A stretch of 64,000 bases of DNA from Rossellomorea vietnamensis NBRC 101237 (GCF_001591825.1 NZ_BCVQ01000001.1:1-64000), one strand, 5' to 3'; positions 8,209-16,659 are shown, counted from the stretch's first letter. Made by a program: numbers and translations. The notes: a model not told the origin generated them from the letters alone.

Positions 8209-8697
8209 ATGAGTTTTGAATTAGAACTAAATCGTTTATACACAAAAATTGCTCAGCAAATTACTGATATGATCCCAACAGAATGGGAGAGTTTTAGTTT
8301 TAATGGAGAAGTGACAGATGAATCAGGAGGGGTCTTCTTCTTTTTTATTCCTAAAGATGAAAAGCACCAGATTTATTCGCATGAAATTCCGGAGTTATAC
8401 AGTGTGGATAAGAAGGTGTACAACAAGGAATTGAATCGATTATTTGAATTATCTGTTGAGCTTCAAAAAATCTTTATTGAAAACAACCAAGAACCTTGGT
8501 TTTCAGTCACTCTATTAGTCAATGATGCGGGTAAGTTAAATGTGCATTTTGATTATACAAATTGGCATGAAAGCAAGTTTGGTCCGACAGATAGAATAGA
8601 ATACTTTGAGTATAAGTACTTAAAGAATGAAGAGGTAGATTTAGATTTGGTGAAGAGAATGCAGAAATTTGAGGGGGGTGATGGAGTTGGATCATAA
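8209..8697 (+). CDS. YezG-like immunity protein, copy 2
   Basis: The 162-residue product is a second YezG/DUF600 protein, related along its length to the copy at 6441 (LNRLYTKIAQQITDMIP; ESGGVFFFFIP; WFSVTLLVNDAGKLNVHF; TNW). AGGAGG lies 8 bases before the ATG. Its last 16 bases overlap the start of the SUKH gene at 8681, so the two are translationally coupled. The order YezG-x-GAD (6441-8082) and YezG-SUKH-x-SUKH-GAD (8209-10868) suggests an ancestral duplication of an immunity block. Confidence 0.83.
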   Translation: MSFELELNRLYTKIAQQITDMIPTEWESFSFNGEVTDESGGVFFFFIPKDEKHQIYSHEIPELYSVDKKVYNKELNRLFELSVELQKIFIENNQEPWFSVTLLVNDAGKLNVHFDYTNWHESKFGPTDRIEYFEYKYLKNEEVDLDLVKRMQKFEGGDGVGS

Positions 8698-9109
8698 TCT
8701 ATTAAAAATGATTAATGAATATGTTGAAGAAGGAGACTTTACAGGGAGCATTTCTGAGAATGATATTATGAATGCAGAGATAGCATTAGAATTGAGCTTC
8801 CCTCAGGAATATAAGGAGTTTGTCAGAATGTATGGATCTGGAGGTATAGGTGGAGTTGAAATCCATGGTGTGGAAGGACCGGAATATGCATCGGTTGTTG
8901 AACATACAGTGCGTTACAGAAAGTTAGGATTACCGACTAAATATGTGGTATTGGAACATGCAGATGAGTTTGTCTATTGCTTAAATACGGAAGAGGATCA
9001 TGTGGTTGTTCGATGGGATGCTGTATGGAAAAAGGAGATAAAACGATATAATTCGTTTGATGAATATGCGGAAGATAGTTTTTCAGAGGCGATAGATAAT
9101 TTAGATTAA
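8681..9109 (+). CDS. SUKH immunity protein, copy 2
   Basis: About 142 residues. The SUKH motif reads LELSFPQEYKEFVRMYGSGG (about 30-49), followed by GVEIHGVEG and the Tyr-Val-Val-Leu strand with the acidic run HADEFVYCLNTEEDH. The C-terminal helix has SFDEYAEDSFSEA. The gene overlaps the end of the YezG copy. Starts at 8669, 8678, 8681 and 8687 are all in frame; I use ATG 8681, but the G-rich run at 8671-8678 would also fit TTG 8687. It resembles YobK-type SUKH proteins and is a sister of the gene at 9714 (both have GSGG.GV and an EYAYCLN/EFVYCLN strand). Confidence 0.78.
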   Translation: MELDHNLLKMINEYVEEGDFTGSISENDIMNAEIALELSFPQEYKEFVRMYGSGGIGGVEIHGVEGPEYASVVEHTVRYRKLGLPTKYVVLEHADEFVYCLNTEEDHVVVRWDAVWKKEIKRYNSFDEYAEDSFSEAIDNLD

Positions 9110-9241
9110 GTATTTTCACCAAAAATAATGGCCATTGATCTCGTGCTTCTTTTTATTTCGATCATAAGCATCGGAACGGAACAAATACAGATGTTTTGAA
9201 CTTGGAGCCTTTGCCAATATGCAAAATAAGGAGATTAAAGC

Positions 9242-9709
9242 ATGACGATAAAAAACGCAATTTTCGGAGAACTTGACTATGATTTTGGTTGGTCGAGAGT
9301 CATCACGTTAGATTTCTTTGGGATTAAAACTGAAATAGACCTTTTGATAGATGGTGAAGAGGATGGTCAGTTTGAGGAGGGGCAATACAAAGCATACCAA
9401 TCGTTATTGACAAGTTGGTCTGATATACAAACCGATATCTTACATTCCATAGCAAGCTATTACGTACAAAAGAGAAGAGACATGGGTTTTAATTTGCTAG
9501 TAAATGAAGATTATCCTGAAGTTGAGAAAGCTGCTCAACTACTTGAAATGGTGAGATTGGACGGAATTGTTGTTCCGTACGCAGATATTTCTGCAGAAAG
9601 GCATATTGGTATCACATTTACCTGTACGTGGGATATCGAAAATGGAGTAGGACTGCGTTTGTTAAATGAAAAGGTAACAGAAGTTGGTTACCAGGAGGTT
9701 GCCATCTAA
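9242..9709 (+). CDS. DUF6985/DUF2004-like protein, probable immunity
   Basis: The 155-residue product opens with FGELDYDFGWSRVITLDFFG and a charged helix (EEGQYKAYQSLL), and ends with a beta-rich half containing HIGITFTCTWDIENGVGL. The opening strand pair followed by a helix that starts Gln/Glu-x-x-Ala-Tyr resembles DUF6985/DUF2004 proteins, often found beside polymorphic-toxin immunity genes. AGGAGA lies 8 bases before the ATG. It ends 4 bases before the next possible start, so the two are probably co-translated. Confidence 0.6.
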   Translation: MTIKNAIFGELDYDFGWSRVITLDFFGIKTEIDLLIDGEEDGQFEEGQYKAYQSLLTSWSDIQTDILHSIASYYVQKRRDMGFNLLVNEDYPEVEKAAQLLEMVRLDGIVVPYADISAERHIGITFTCTWDIENGVGLRLLNEKVTEVGYQEVAI

Positions 9710-9713
9710 AGGA

Positions 9714-10205
9714 ATGACACCATATATCACCCTGAACCGAAAGGAGGCATTCAAAATAAATAAACAGGAATTAACCCATTTTATTCAAGATCATATGGAG
9801 CCTGATGATTTCACAGGAGGAGTAGAGGAAAGACAGATCGATCATGTACAAGATATCTTAAAGTTAAAACTGCCAGAAAGTTATAAGTGGTTTTTAACTA
9901 ACTTTGGTTCTGGTGGATTATATGGTGTGAATATTTTAGGAGTTGCCAAATCTTATACTCCTACTGTTGTGATTGAAACGAAAAGGTATCAGGATCTGGG
10001 AATGAGTGAAGATTTAATCGTCATTGAAAGCATTGATGAGTATGCATATTGTTTAAATGTAGCCAATATGGAAAATGGTGAGTGTCCAGTCATAGCTTGG
10101 AATCGGAATGGCGGACTTGATGACTACAACACCGCTGATCATTTTTATGAATTTTTATCGAATAGATTATTAGATGCTAAAGATGCATGGGAGGAAGGCT
10201 TTTAG
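9714..10205 (+). CDS. SUKH immunity protein, copy 3, with an odd start region
   Basis: The SUKH motif reads LKLKLPESYKWFLTNFGSGG, followed by LYGVNILGVAKS and a YCLNVANM strand, much like the copy at 8681. The start is unusual. AAGGAGG at 9741-9747 is followed at 8 bases by ATA (9756), exactly where the related copy would have ATG. The nearest ATG in frame is 9714, before that ribosome binding site, with only a weak AAAGGA. Either ATG 9714 is used, giving about 14 extra residues, or the good start was lost by ATG to ATA. The body is intact. Confidence 0.72.
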   Translation: MTPYITLNRKEAFKINKQELTHFIQDHMEPDDFTGGVEERQIDHVQDILKLKLPESYKWFLTNFGSGGLYGVNILGVAKSYTPTVVIETKRYQDLGMSEDLIVIESIDEYAYCLNVANMENGECPVIAWNRNGGLDDYNTADHFYEFLSNRLLDAKDAWEEGF

Positions 10206-10325
10206 GCAGGGCAGCATAGGTAACATTCCTGTATTGGTTAGAAAAAGCTTTCATAAAAACGATGACAGTAAAAGTATATAAGATGAATGTTTTTGGCCAA
10301 TTCACACGTTAAGGAGGTTTATTTA

Positions 10326-10868
10326 ATGGAAAAAACATTAAATGATTTTAAGATAACAAGTAAAGTTCCTGGCGTGGTAATAGAAAAATATAAAGATTTT
10401 GTTCCAAAAGAAATAATAGATTTGTGGCAGGAGTATGGATTTGGAACTTTTATGCAAGGTTACTTAAAAAGTGTTAATCCAGAAGAGTACGTTGATATTT
10501 TAAAAGAGGGTAGCCAAAGATATACGGATTCTGTCGTGCTGTTCGCTACTGGAATGGGAGATTTAGTTTTATGGGCGGATGGTTATGTAAGATTGCTTCA
10601 TTTTAGATATGGAGTCATTAAAACAGTTATGCCGAATTTTTTACATTTTTTCAGAAGTCTAGAATCAGAAAAGTTTCGAGATGAGTATATGAAGTGGAAA
10701 CCATTTCCCGAAGCTGTTGAAAACTATGGAGAACTATCTTATGAAGATTGCTTCGGTTATACACCCCTTCTAGGTTTAGGTGGAGAAGAAAAAGTCGAGA
10801 ACTTAAAAAAAGTAAAACTTAAAGAACATATTTTTATTATTACTGAATTTATGGGGCCAGTTCAGTAA
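10326..10868 (+). CDS. GAD-like/DUF1851 (Tdi1-type) immunity protein, intact copy
   Basis: The 180-residue product has an N-terminal GAD-like part (about 1-55; PKEIIDLWQEYGFGTF) and a DUF1851 part ending GYTPLLGLGGEEKVENL. Proteins of this make-up include Tdi1, the immunity partner of the type VI DNase effector Tde1, and occur as orphans in Bacillus toxin loci. I choose ATG 10326 because AAGGAGG lies 8 bases before it; ATG 10287 has no site. It is the intact paralogue of the start-less copy at 7549. Confidence 0.82.
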   Translation: MEKTLNDFKITSKVPGVVIEKYKDFVPKEIIDLWQEYGFGTFMQGYLKSVNPEEYVDILKEGSQRYTDSVVLFATGMGDLVLWADGYVRLLHFRYGVIKTVMPNFLHFFRSLESEKFRDEYMKWKPFPEAVENYGELSYEDCFGYTPLLGLGGEEKVENLKKVKLKEHIFIITEFMGPVQ

Positions 10869-10886
10869 TCGTATATTCTAATTTAG

Positions 10887-11468
10887 TTTAACAAAACATT
10901 TGCTTGGTTTAAGGCGACAGGAGTTTTATTTGGAAGTTGTAAGTATGCTTTAATAGATGAAAAACGACAGGTATGGGCACTAGGAGGACTGTATATGGTT
11001 ATTGATAAATCAACCTTAGCACTACCTTTACCGACAGATGAATTATTTGCTAGGAAGGAAAAGTTTTGGCGTGTAGAATTACCTAAAGACTTTGTAGATT
11101 TTATGAAAAAAATAATGGTGGTAAACCAATAGATGGTACATTTAATTGTAATAAACATGAGTATGCAATTGATCGATTTCTCTGCTTTTTAACGACTCCA
11201 AGTGAAAGTGATTTAGGAATGTATGAGATAAGTGTTACATTAACACAGCTTGAAGATAGACTTACAGATGATGAAGATCTTATAGGTGCAGATATGATTC
11301 CGATTGCGGTTTTATTTGCAGGTGACTGACTTTGTATGTTTGGATTATAGGGAGAACAGAAAAAATCCAAGCGTCGTGGTATAGAGTCATGAAGAGTCAG
11401 CTGAATTAGATCCTGTAACCTATTTTATAACTAATACATTTTCGGAATTTATTTCTGAAGTTCAATAA
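10887..11468 (+). pseudogene. SUKH-family immunity pseudogene with three inactivating changes
   Basis: Joined in three frames the stretch reads as a SUKH protein: VELPKDFVDFMKK, then NNGGKPIDGTFN, DRFLCFLTTPSESDLG, MIPIAVLFAGD, then FVCLDYRENRKNPSVVV and TNTFSEFISEVQ. Lesion 1 is an A-run at 11106-11112 that is one base short for the reading frame to go on. Lesion 2 is a GACTGACT tandem duplication at 11324-11331, four bases extra. Lesion 3 is TAG at 11382 where TGG (Trp) is expected. The first 40 codons (from 10887) are open but not recognised and may come from another gene. No start with a ribosome binding site is visible. Confidence 0.75.
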
Positions 11469-11568
11469 TGTTAGTTATTGGACTAGGATCCAGGTGACAA
11501 CGATATATGGTGACGCAGAGAAGTACCCCTTGAGTATTTTATTTGGTTTCATGAAGGGAGTGATTTTA

Positions 11569-11892
11569 ATGGCAAAAATAAATATACAGATAGAAAAAGA
11601 TACTCATGAGGTCAAATACATTACTATTCTAAGAAAAAATACTAATAAGAGTTTATCTGAACTAAAAGAATTACTTAATAGTGATTATATTTTATCGTAT
11701 AACTTAATAGATATTGATGAATTGTTAGAAATGAAAAAAATAGTACGTTTATTATCAAAAGCTGGTGCTAAAGTTCACGTATTTGAAGAAGATAGAAAGG
11801 TGAGTATTGAGTTTCTAGATATTGTAATAGAATCTCATTTAGATACGGAAAGGTATCTGGAAGAAGTTGATGAACAGATGTTTGATGATTAA
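11569..11892 (+). CDS. Small protein at the end of the immunity array, L7/L12-C-domain-like pattern
   Basis: The 107-residue product starts at ATG 11569 with AAGGGAG upstream; the frame is open further back but without a site. The middle reads SLSELKELL and then ELLEMKKIVRLLSKAGAKV, a helix-turn-helix-strand order much like the C-terminal domain of ribosomal protein L7/L12 (a ClpS-like fold). This is a resemblance of pattern only. Its last 25 residues are acidic. The place at the end of the array suggests an immunity role, but the family is not identified. Confidence 0.6.
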   Translation: MAKINIQIEKDTHEVKYITILRKNTNKSLSELKELLNSDYILSYNLIDIDELLEMKKIVRLLSKAGAKVHVFEEDRKVSIEFLDIVIESHLDTERYLEEVDEQMFDD

Positions 11893-11919
11893 TATAGCTA
11901 TGTTGGTATATTTGATTAG

Positions 11920-11951
11920 AAGAAGCGTGGGGACGAATCTCATGCTTTTTT
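11920..11951 (-). repeat. Degraded copy of the palindromic repeat
   Basis: AGAAGCGTGGGGACG followed by AATCTCATGCTTTTTT keeps the outer arms and half of the core (GGGGACG) of the element at 3031, in the same orientation. It closes the immunity array. Confidence 0.5.
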
Positions 11952-12081
11952 AGGTTAAAAGGAGACAATTCTAACTGTAAAATATTTTTATTTACCTAGT
12001 TCCAAAGACACGTGTACTCCCCCCTCCCTCATAATAAAATAACAAAGAAATAATCAATTTTCTTACTAAGAAGGGGTACCT

Positions 12082-13764
12082 ATGAACGAGATCAAGATGA
12101 GAAGTTTGGTAAAGCAGCTGCATAGCGAGGATCCGGGGAATCGGTATGAGGCGCTTGGGACGTTGTATGAGTTGAAGGGGCATGATGATCTGAAGATCCG
12201 CGTGGAGATGTTGAAGGATATGATGAAGGAGGCGGCGACATCGTTTCCTGAGCGGGTGGATGTGTGGGATAATCCTTCGCTTGGGTTGGTGGAGTTTGTG
12301 TGTGATTATCCGATGCCTGAGATCATTGATGAGATTCTGCTGCGCTTTGACGGGTTTGATCCGGATGCGAAGGTGCGGGCGCTCGAGTGTCTGCTGTTGA
12401 CGAAGGATGAGGGGATCTTTCAGGAGATTCATGACAAGACGGTGCAGTTGGTTACCCATGAGGAAGTCGTGTTGCCGGTGGAGGAGCTGTGTGAGTTTCC
12501 GGTGCTGTTGAAGGGGATTGTGGATAAGACTTTCGATCAGTTGGAATCCCCTTATTATAAGTATATTTATTATGACTTCATTACGGCGATCAATGAGTCG
12601 GGAGTGGAGGCAGGGTATAGGAGAGCGAGGATCCTTCCGGTGCTGCTGGCTGATTATGCGACGCTTCGGGACGAGTATTTGAAGTATCACAAGGAATACC
12701 GGTCCGACTATGCGTATCAATCGTGGAAAGAGTCGTACTTCCGGCTGAGGTACCGTATCAATGTGCTGATCGGGTTGATGAACTTCTATTACTCCGAGGA
12801 GGCAGAAGGTTTCCTGAAGGAGGCCGTTTCGTTCAAGGATCCACGCATCAGCACGAATGCGGTAGTGGTTGCGATGAATAAGAACATCCCGGTTCAACCG
12901 AACATCCTCCAATCGCTTTCCACCCATGTCGAAAGTGCCGAGATGATGTACTGGGGGCTCGCGGAACATAATAAAGAGCATCTCTTCCCGGTCAGTCCGA
13001 AGCAGCCGGTGCTTGCAAAGGCGCATCTCTTCAACTATCTGGTCCATTTGCAGGATGAAGAAGGAGAGGATCTCAATATCTTTCCGGAAAACATCGAGGT
13101 CGTCGATTCCGTCGACACCGTGAATTCATACGGTCAGCCACTGCGCTATTATCTGATGAGCTTCTCCCATGGGGACGACGTGCTCGCTGCCTGGGTGGGT
13201 GGATATAGCCTTGAGGATGAGGATGACAGTGCGGAGATGTGGGAAGGCACCCATACCGACCTCGAGCAGATTGAGAAGAGAACAATCGAGGAGCACAAAC
13301 AGCATTTCCTGAAAAAACGGGAAAAATACGCACGTGAGAATGAAGAGACCGTCTACTACGAGAGCTCACCAAGCCTACCTAAAGGCCTCTGGTTCTTCTA
13401 TGCCATCCTGATTTCCCACTGGATCAGGGTCTTCATTAACGGAATTGATGAGGAGGTTTACATCTCTATCGGCTTCACTCTCCTTGGAGGGATCCTCACC
13501 CTCTATGAACTATGGAAGAAAAAGCGGAGTACCGTCGTCATTGTGGGCAGGGAATTGAGGAAGGTTACGGATGAGAAAAAGGAGATTATTCATCTTCAAG
13601 AGATTAAGAAGGTTACGTATGATAAGAAGCAAATTAGTGTGTATAACAAAGAGAATGTTCTTACGATGAAGGTTCCATTGCGCTGGGTGGAGTATGGTGA
13701 GTTTTATTATGCGATGGTGGAGCAGACGGGGCATTTGAGGGAGCAGCCTTATATTGAGGAGTGA
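12082..13764 (+). CDS. HEAT-like repeat protein with C-terminal membrane anchor and PH-like tail
   Basis: The 560-residue product starts with helical repeats of HEAT character (about 1-310; SLVKQLHSEDPGNRYEALG, KVRALECLLLTKDEG). An acidic mid-section has the run DEDDSAEMWEG. Two hydrophobic segments (about 433-450 and 458-474) are followed by Lys-rich KKKRS and a beta-rich tail (about 480-545) that looks like a small PH/YcxB-type domain (TVVIVGRELRKVTDEKK). It is probably a scaffold at the membrane; no enzyme motif is visible. AAGGGG precedes the ATG. Base composition is clearly more GC-rich than the immunity array before it, so it marks the return to core-like DNA. Confidence 0.65.
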   Translation: MNEIKMRSLVKQLHSEDPGNRYEALGTLYELKGHDDLKIRVEMLKDMMKEAATSFPERVDVWDNPSLGLVEFVCDYPMPEIIDEILLRFDGFDPDAKVRALECLLLTKDEGIFQEIHDKTVQLVTHEEVVLPVEELCEFPVLLKGIVDKTFDQLESPYYKYIYYDFITAINESGVEAGYRRARILPVLLADYATLRDEYLKYHKEYRSDYAYQSWKESYFRLRYRINVLIGLMNFYYSEEAEGFLKEAVSFKDPRISTNAVVVAMNKNIPVQPNILQSLSTHVESAEMMYWGLAEHNKEHLFPVSPKQPVLAKAHLFNYLVHLQDEEGEDLNIFPENIEVVDSVDTVNSYGQPLRYYLMSFSHGDDVLAAWVGGYSLEDEDDSAEMWEGTHTDLEQIEKRTIEEHKQHFLKKREKYARENEETVYYESSPSLPKGLWFFYAILISHWIRVFINGIDEEVYISIGFTLLGGILTLYELWKKKRSTVVIVGRELRKVTDEKKEIIHLQEIKKVTYDKKQISVYNKENVLTMKVPLRWVEYGEFYYAMVEQTGHLREQPYIEE

Positions 13765-13786
13765 GCCAAGGGGATCCTTGGCTCAT
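13763..13786. terminator. Terminator between convergent genes
   Basis: Perfect arms GAGCCAAGG and CCTTGGCTC with a 4-base loop, followed by ATTTAT. It sits between the convergent genes ending at 13764 and 13808. The T-run is weak in both directions. Confidence 0.55.
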
Positions 13787-13807
13787 TTATATTGTTGGAA
13801 AGAATAA

Positions 13808-15508
13808 CTATCTCGAAGAGGGAATACCCCACCTTTTCAGCTTTTTAATTAATGTAGAGTGGTCAATGCCCAGGGTTTTAGCTGTCATTCTGATAGAATC
13901 ATGGTTTTTAAGAGCATCTTTGACCAAGTTTTTTTCGTACTGTTCGACTTTTTGTTTCAGGGTTACTCTTGAATCAAAGGAAACTGCTTTATTCTTTGTT
14001 TCCCTATGGATATGCGGCGGCAGGTCTCCCACTTCTATGATGAGGGAAGGAACGGACACGATCATGCTTTCCACCAGGTTTTTGAGTTCCCTGACATTAC
14101 CTGGCCAACTATACCGCTTCAGCATTTCTCTAGTTTCGGAGGACATCTCTTTCTGGATGTTATAGGATTTACAAAAAGAAGTGAAAAAGTGGTCCACCAG
14201 TACTTCGATATCATCGGGTCTTTCAACCAAGGGGGGAACGTGGACTTCTACAACCTGCAATCGGTAGTATAAATCGTCCCGAAAGGTGCCCTGGTCCACT
14301 AACTCTTTTAAATCTTTATTGGTAGCGGAGATGATGCGGATATCCAATTGTTTTACTTTGCTGCTTCCGATTCTCTGAATCTGTTTTTCTTGTATCACAC
14401 GGAGTAGCTTCACTTGAAGGGAAAGGGGAAGTTCACTGATTTCGTCCAGTAGAACAGTGCCATTGTCAGCGAGTTCCAGTAACCCGATTTTCCCAGCCGA
14501 ATGTGCTCCAGTAAATGCCCCCTTTTCATAACCGAATAATTCTGATTCGAGCAAATGCTCGGGGATGGCCCCGCAGTTTACTTTAATAAATGGTTTATCT
14601 TTTCTGTTGCTGTAATCATGGACTAGATTGGCGAGGACTTCTTTTCCTGCACCGGTAGGACCCAGCAGGAGGATGCTGGTGGGAAAGGGGGCGACTTGCT
14701 TAATTTTATGAATGATTTCCTTCATTTGAATGCTTTCGAAGATGATGTTATCTTGGCTGCCTTCCCCGGTGTAGGTGAATCGATTCTGATTCATCTTGGA
14801 GAAGCTTTTGGCCTTTTTCAATTCGTTGCTCATTTGAGTTAACTGTGTAATATCCCTGACGCTTGTGACAACCATTTCAATAGTTCCGGAGTCATTCATC
14901 ACCGGATTTCCTGTTACGATGACGTCTTTTTTATTTTCGATTTTTTGGATGATGGACAATGGCTTTTCTTCTTCCAGAACTAATAGGGAAACAGATTGGT
15001 CAAAATAGCCCCCTTCCATTAAATCGGCCATATGATGGCCAATCAGTTCATCTCGCTTAAAGCCGGTAATGTCTTCATAGGCGGAATTGACGAATAAAGT
15101 GAGACCGTTCTTATCCACTACATAAATGCCGTCGGCAGAAGATTCGATGACCTGCTCCATCTGATTTAGAAGAAGCCGGTAATGTTCCATTTGTGAGATC
15201 TCCTGAAGAACACCGACTGCACCCATCAACGTTCCGTCCTGGTACAATGGTGTCCGGTTCACCATGTACTGCACGCCTGCAATACCCATTTTTACACCAA
15301 TTGAACTCTGCTCTGTTTCCAACACTTTATGCAGTTCAGAATTAGGGATGAAGTTTCTGATATCCTGACCTGTATAGTCTTTATTTCCATTACATAATAG
15401 ATTGCTTGCTGCATGATTCATGAATAATATTCTTCGCTCCCGGTCAATTACAATCACACCATTGGTCATGGAGTGAAAAGTGCTCGTAAACAGACCTATA
15501 TCCAACAT
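13808..15508 (-). CDS. Sigma-54-dependent PAS-AAA+ activator
   Basis: The 566-residue product is an enhancer-binding protein. Two PAS domains (about 5-110 and 115-225) should sense the inducer. The AAA+ domain follows with GPTGAGKE (Walker A, about 278-285), GAFTGA (the sigma-54 contact loop, about 329-334), VLLDEISELPL (Walker B) and the arginine-bearing RPDDIEVLVDHFF region. A Fis-type helix-turn-helix closes it (IRMTAKTLGIDHSTL). I use ATG 15508 since GGAGGTC sits directly before it. It is divergent from the lactonase and alcohol dehydrogenase genes, and two TGGTGA/TCACCA dyads and a -24/-12 promoter lie between them, so it almost surely activates that operon. Confidence 0.9.
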   Translation of the reverse strand: MLDIGLFTSTFHSMTNGVIVIDRERRILFMNHAASNLLCNGNKDYTGQDIRNFIPNSELHKVLETEQSSIGVKMGIAGVQYMVNRTPLYQDGTLMGAVGVLQEISQMEHYRLLLNQMEQVIESSADGIYVVDKNGLTLFVNSAYEDITGFKRDELIGHHMADLMEGGYFDQSVSLLVLEEEKPLSIIQKIENKKDVIVTGNPVMNDSGTIEMVVTSVRDITQLTQMSNELKKAKSFSKMNQNRFTYTGEGSQDNIIFESIQMKEIIHKIKQVAPFPTSILLLGPTGAGKEVLANLVHDYSNRKDKPFIKVNCGAIPEHLLESELFGYEKGAFTGAHSAGKIGLLELADNGTVLLDEISELPLSLQVKLLRVIQEKQIQRIGSSKVKQLDIRIISATNKDLKELVDQGTFRDDLYYRLQVVEVHVPPLVERPDDIEVLVDHFFTSFCKSYNIQKEMSSETREMLKRYSWPGNVRELKNLVESMIVSVPSLIIEVGDLPPHIHRETKNKAVSFDSRVTLKQKVEQYEKNLVKDALKNHDSIRMTAKTLGIDHSTLIKKLKRWGIPSSR

Positions 15509-15550
15509 GACCTCCTGCAAAAATCATCCCACCATTTCCGTTGATATTTG

Positions 15551-15564
15551 TCACCATCTGGTGA
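15551..15564. promoter_or_regulatory. Dyad 1, probable upstream activating site
   Basis: TCACCA-TC-TGGTGA is a perfect dyad. The same half-sites recur with a wider gap at 15616-15633, and a further TCACCA half-site lies at 15571. It lies about 125 bases before the sigma-54 promoter, a usual distance for activator binding. Confidence 0.65.
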
Positions 15565-15580
15565 AAGATGTCACCAGTGT

Positions 15581-15594
15581 AGAAAACGTTTACA
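15581..15594 (+). promoter_or_regulatory. cre-like site (CcpA)
   Basis: AGAAAACGTTTACA fits the catabolite-responsive consensus TGWAANCGNTNWCA at 13 of 14 positions; only the first base differs. It lies between the two activator dyads and upstream of a catabolic operon, so glucose repression through CcpA is likely. Confidence 0.5.
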
Positions 15595-15615
15595 TAAATG
15601 TATAAAGATGTCTTT

Positions 15616-15633
15616 TGGTGAATTTTATCACCA
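15616..15633. promoter_or_regulatory. Dyad 2, probable upstream activating site
   Basis: TGGTGA and TCACCA are separated by ATTTTA. It uses the same half-sites as the dyad at 15551, in the opposite order, and lies about 50 bases before the -24 element. Confidence 0.6.
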
Positions 15634-15684
15634 CCAGCAAGAAACTTCAATTTATAAATATGGTTATTTCAATATTTAGATAGT

Positions 15685-15701
15685 TGGTACAAATCTTGCA
15701 T
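15685..15701 (+). promoter_or_regulatory. Sigma-54 (SigL) -24/-12 promoter
   Basis: TGGTAC-AAATC-TTGCAT keeps the GG and GC doublets at the required 10-base spacing. It points to the lactonase gene, whose ATG is about 100 bases downstream after GGAGGAG. Confidence 0.85.
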
Positions 15702-15799
15702 GGATTGAAGTAAAGGAGGGTAGGAATTGCCCATAAACCAAAGACTGCACTGGGAAAAGAGAGGTCCTGATTAAAGCCACCATTTAAGGAGGAGAAAGA

Positions 15800-16645
15800 A
15801 TGAAGATTATCACACCAAAACCCAAGCTATATGTAATGGATAATGGAAGAATGAAAATGGACAAGAACTGGATGATTGCCATGCATAACCCCGCCACGAG
15901 CAGTAACCCAAATGCTCAGACCGAATTCGTTGAATTTCCTGTCTACACGGTATTAATCGATCATCCAGAAGGGAAAATCCTCTTTGACACAGCTTGTAAT
16001 CCAAACTCAATGGGAGCTGAGGGAAGATGGGGAGAAGCAACGCAGCAAATGTTCCCGATCTCTATGAGCGAGGAGTGTTATCTTCATAACCGATTGGAGC
16101 AGTTGAATGTCAGACCGGAAGAAATTAAATATGTAGTCGCTTCTCATCTTCACCTGGATCACGCCGGATGCTTGGAAATGTTCACCAATGCCAAAATCAT
16201 TGTCCATGAAGATGAGTTGAACGGAACCCTTCAGACATATGCGCGAAATCAAAAGGAAGGGGCTTATGTATGGGCGGATATTGATGCATGGATCAAAAAC
16301 AATCTTCAATGGCAGACCATTAAACGTACAGAAGATAACCTTCAGCTTGCGGAAGGAATCAAGCTATTGAATTTCGGCAGCGGACATGCGTGGGGAATGC
16401 TCGGCCTCCATATTGATATGCCGGAAACGGGTGGGATCATCCTTGCCTCTGATGCTATCTACACGGCAGAAAGCTTCGGACCTCCTATCAAACCGCCTGG
16501 AATCCTCTATGATTCAGTAGGATACTCGAATGCTGTCGAAAAGATCAGGAGAATTGCGAGAGAAACCAATTCAGATGTGTGGTTCGGCCATGATTCAGAG
16601 CAATTCAAACAATTCCGCAAATCCACTGAAGGATATTACGAATAA
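15800..16645 (+). CDS. Metallo-beta-lactamase-fold lactonase (AttM/AhlS-like)
   Basis: The 281-residue product has the zinc motif HLHLDH (about 116-121), a further metal His in FGSGHAWG, DAIYTA with the bridging Asp, and GHDSEQF near the end. These are the marks of N-acyl homoserine lactonases and gamma-butyrolactone lactonases. GGAGGAG precedes the ATG. The partner gene, 14 bases downstream, is an iron alcohol dehydrogenase. A lactonase plus such a dehydrogenase is the pairing of Agrobacterium AttM and AttL, which open gamma-butyrolactone and oxidise the resulting 4-hydroxybutyrate. I therefore favour lactone catabolism over quorum quenching as the main job, though the enzyme may do both. 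Confidence 0.83.
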   Translation: MKIITPKPKLYVMDNGRMKMDKNWMIAMHNPATSSNPNAQTEFVEFPVYTVLIDHPEGKILFDTACNPNSMGAEGRWGEATQQMFPISMSEECYLHNRLEQLNVRPEEIKYVVASHLHLDHAGCLEMFTNAKIIVHEDELNGTLQTYARNQKEGAYVWADIDAWIKNNLQWQTIKRTEDNLQLAEGIKLLNFGSGHAWGMLGLHIDMPETGGIILASDAIYTAESFGPPIKPPGILYDSVGYSNAVEKIRRIARETNSDVWFGHDSEQFKQFRKSTEGYYE

Positions 16646-16659
16646 AAGGAGGCACACAG

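Noticed and set aside
11992-13047. A 351-codon open frame on the minus strand
   Set aside because: It runs opposite to the HEAT-like gene at 12082, has odd composition (Arg, His, Leu and Ile rich) and no ribosome binding site. It is a shadow of the GC-rich codons of the real gene.
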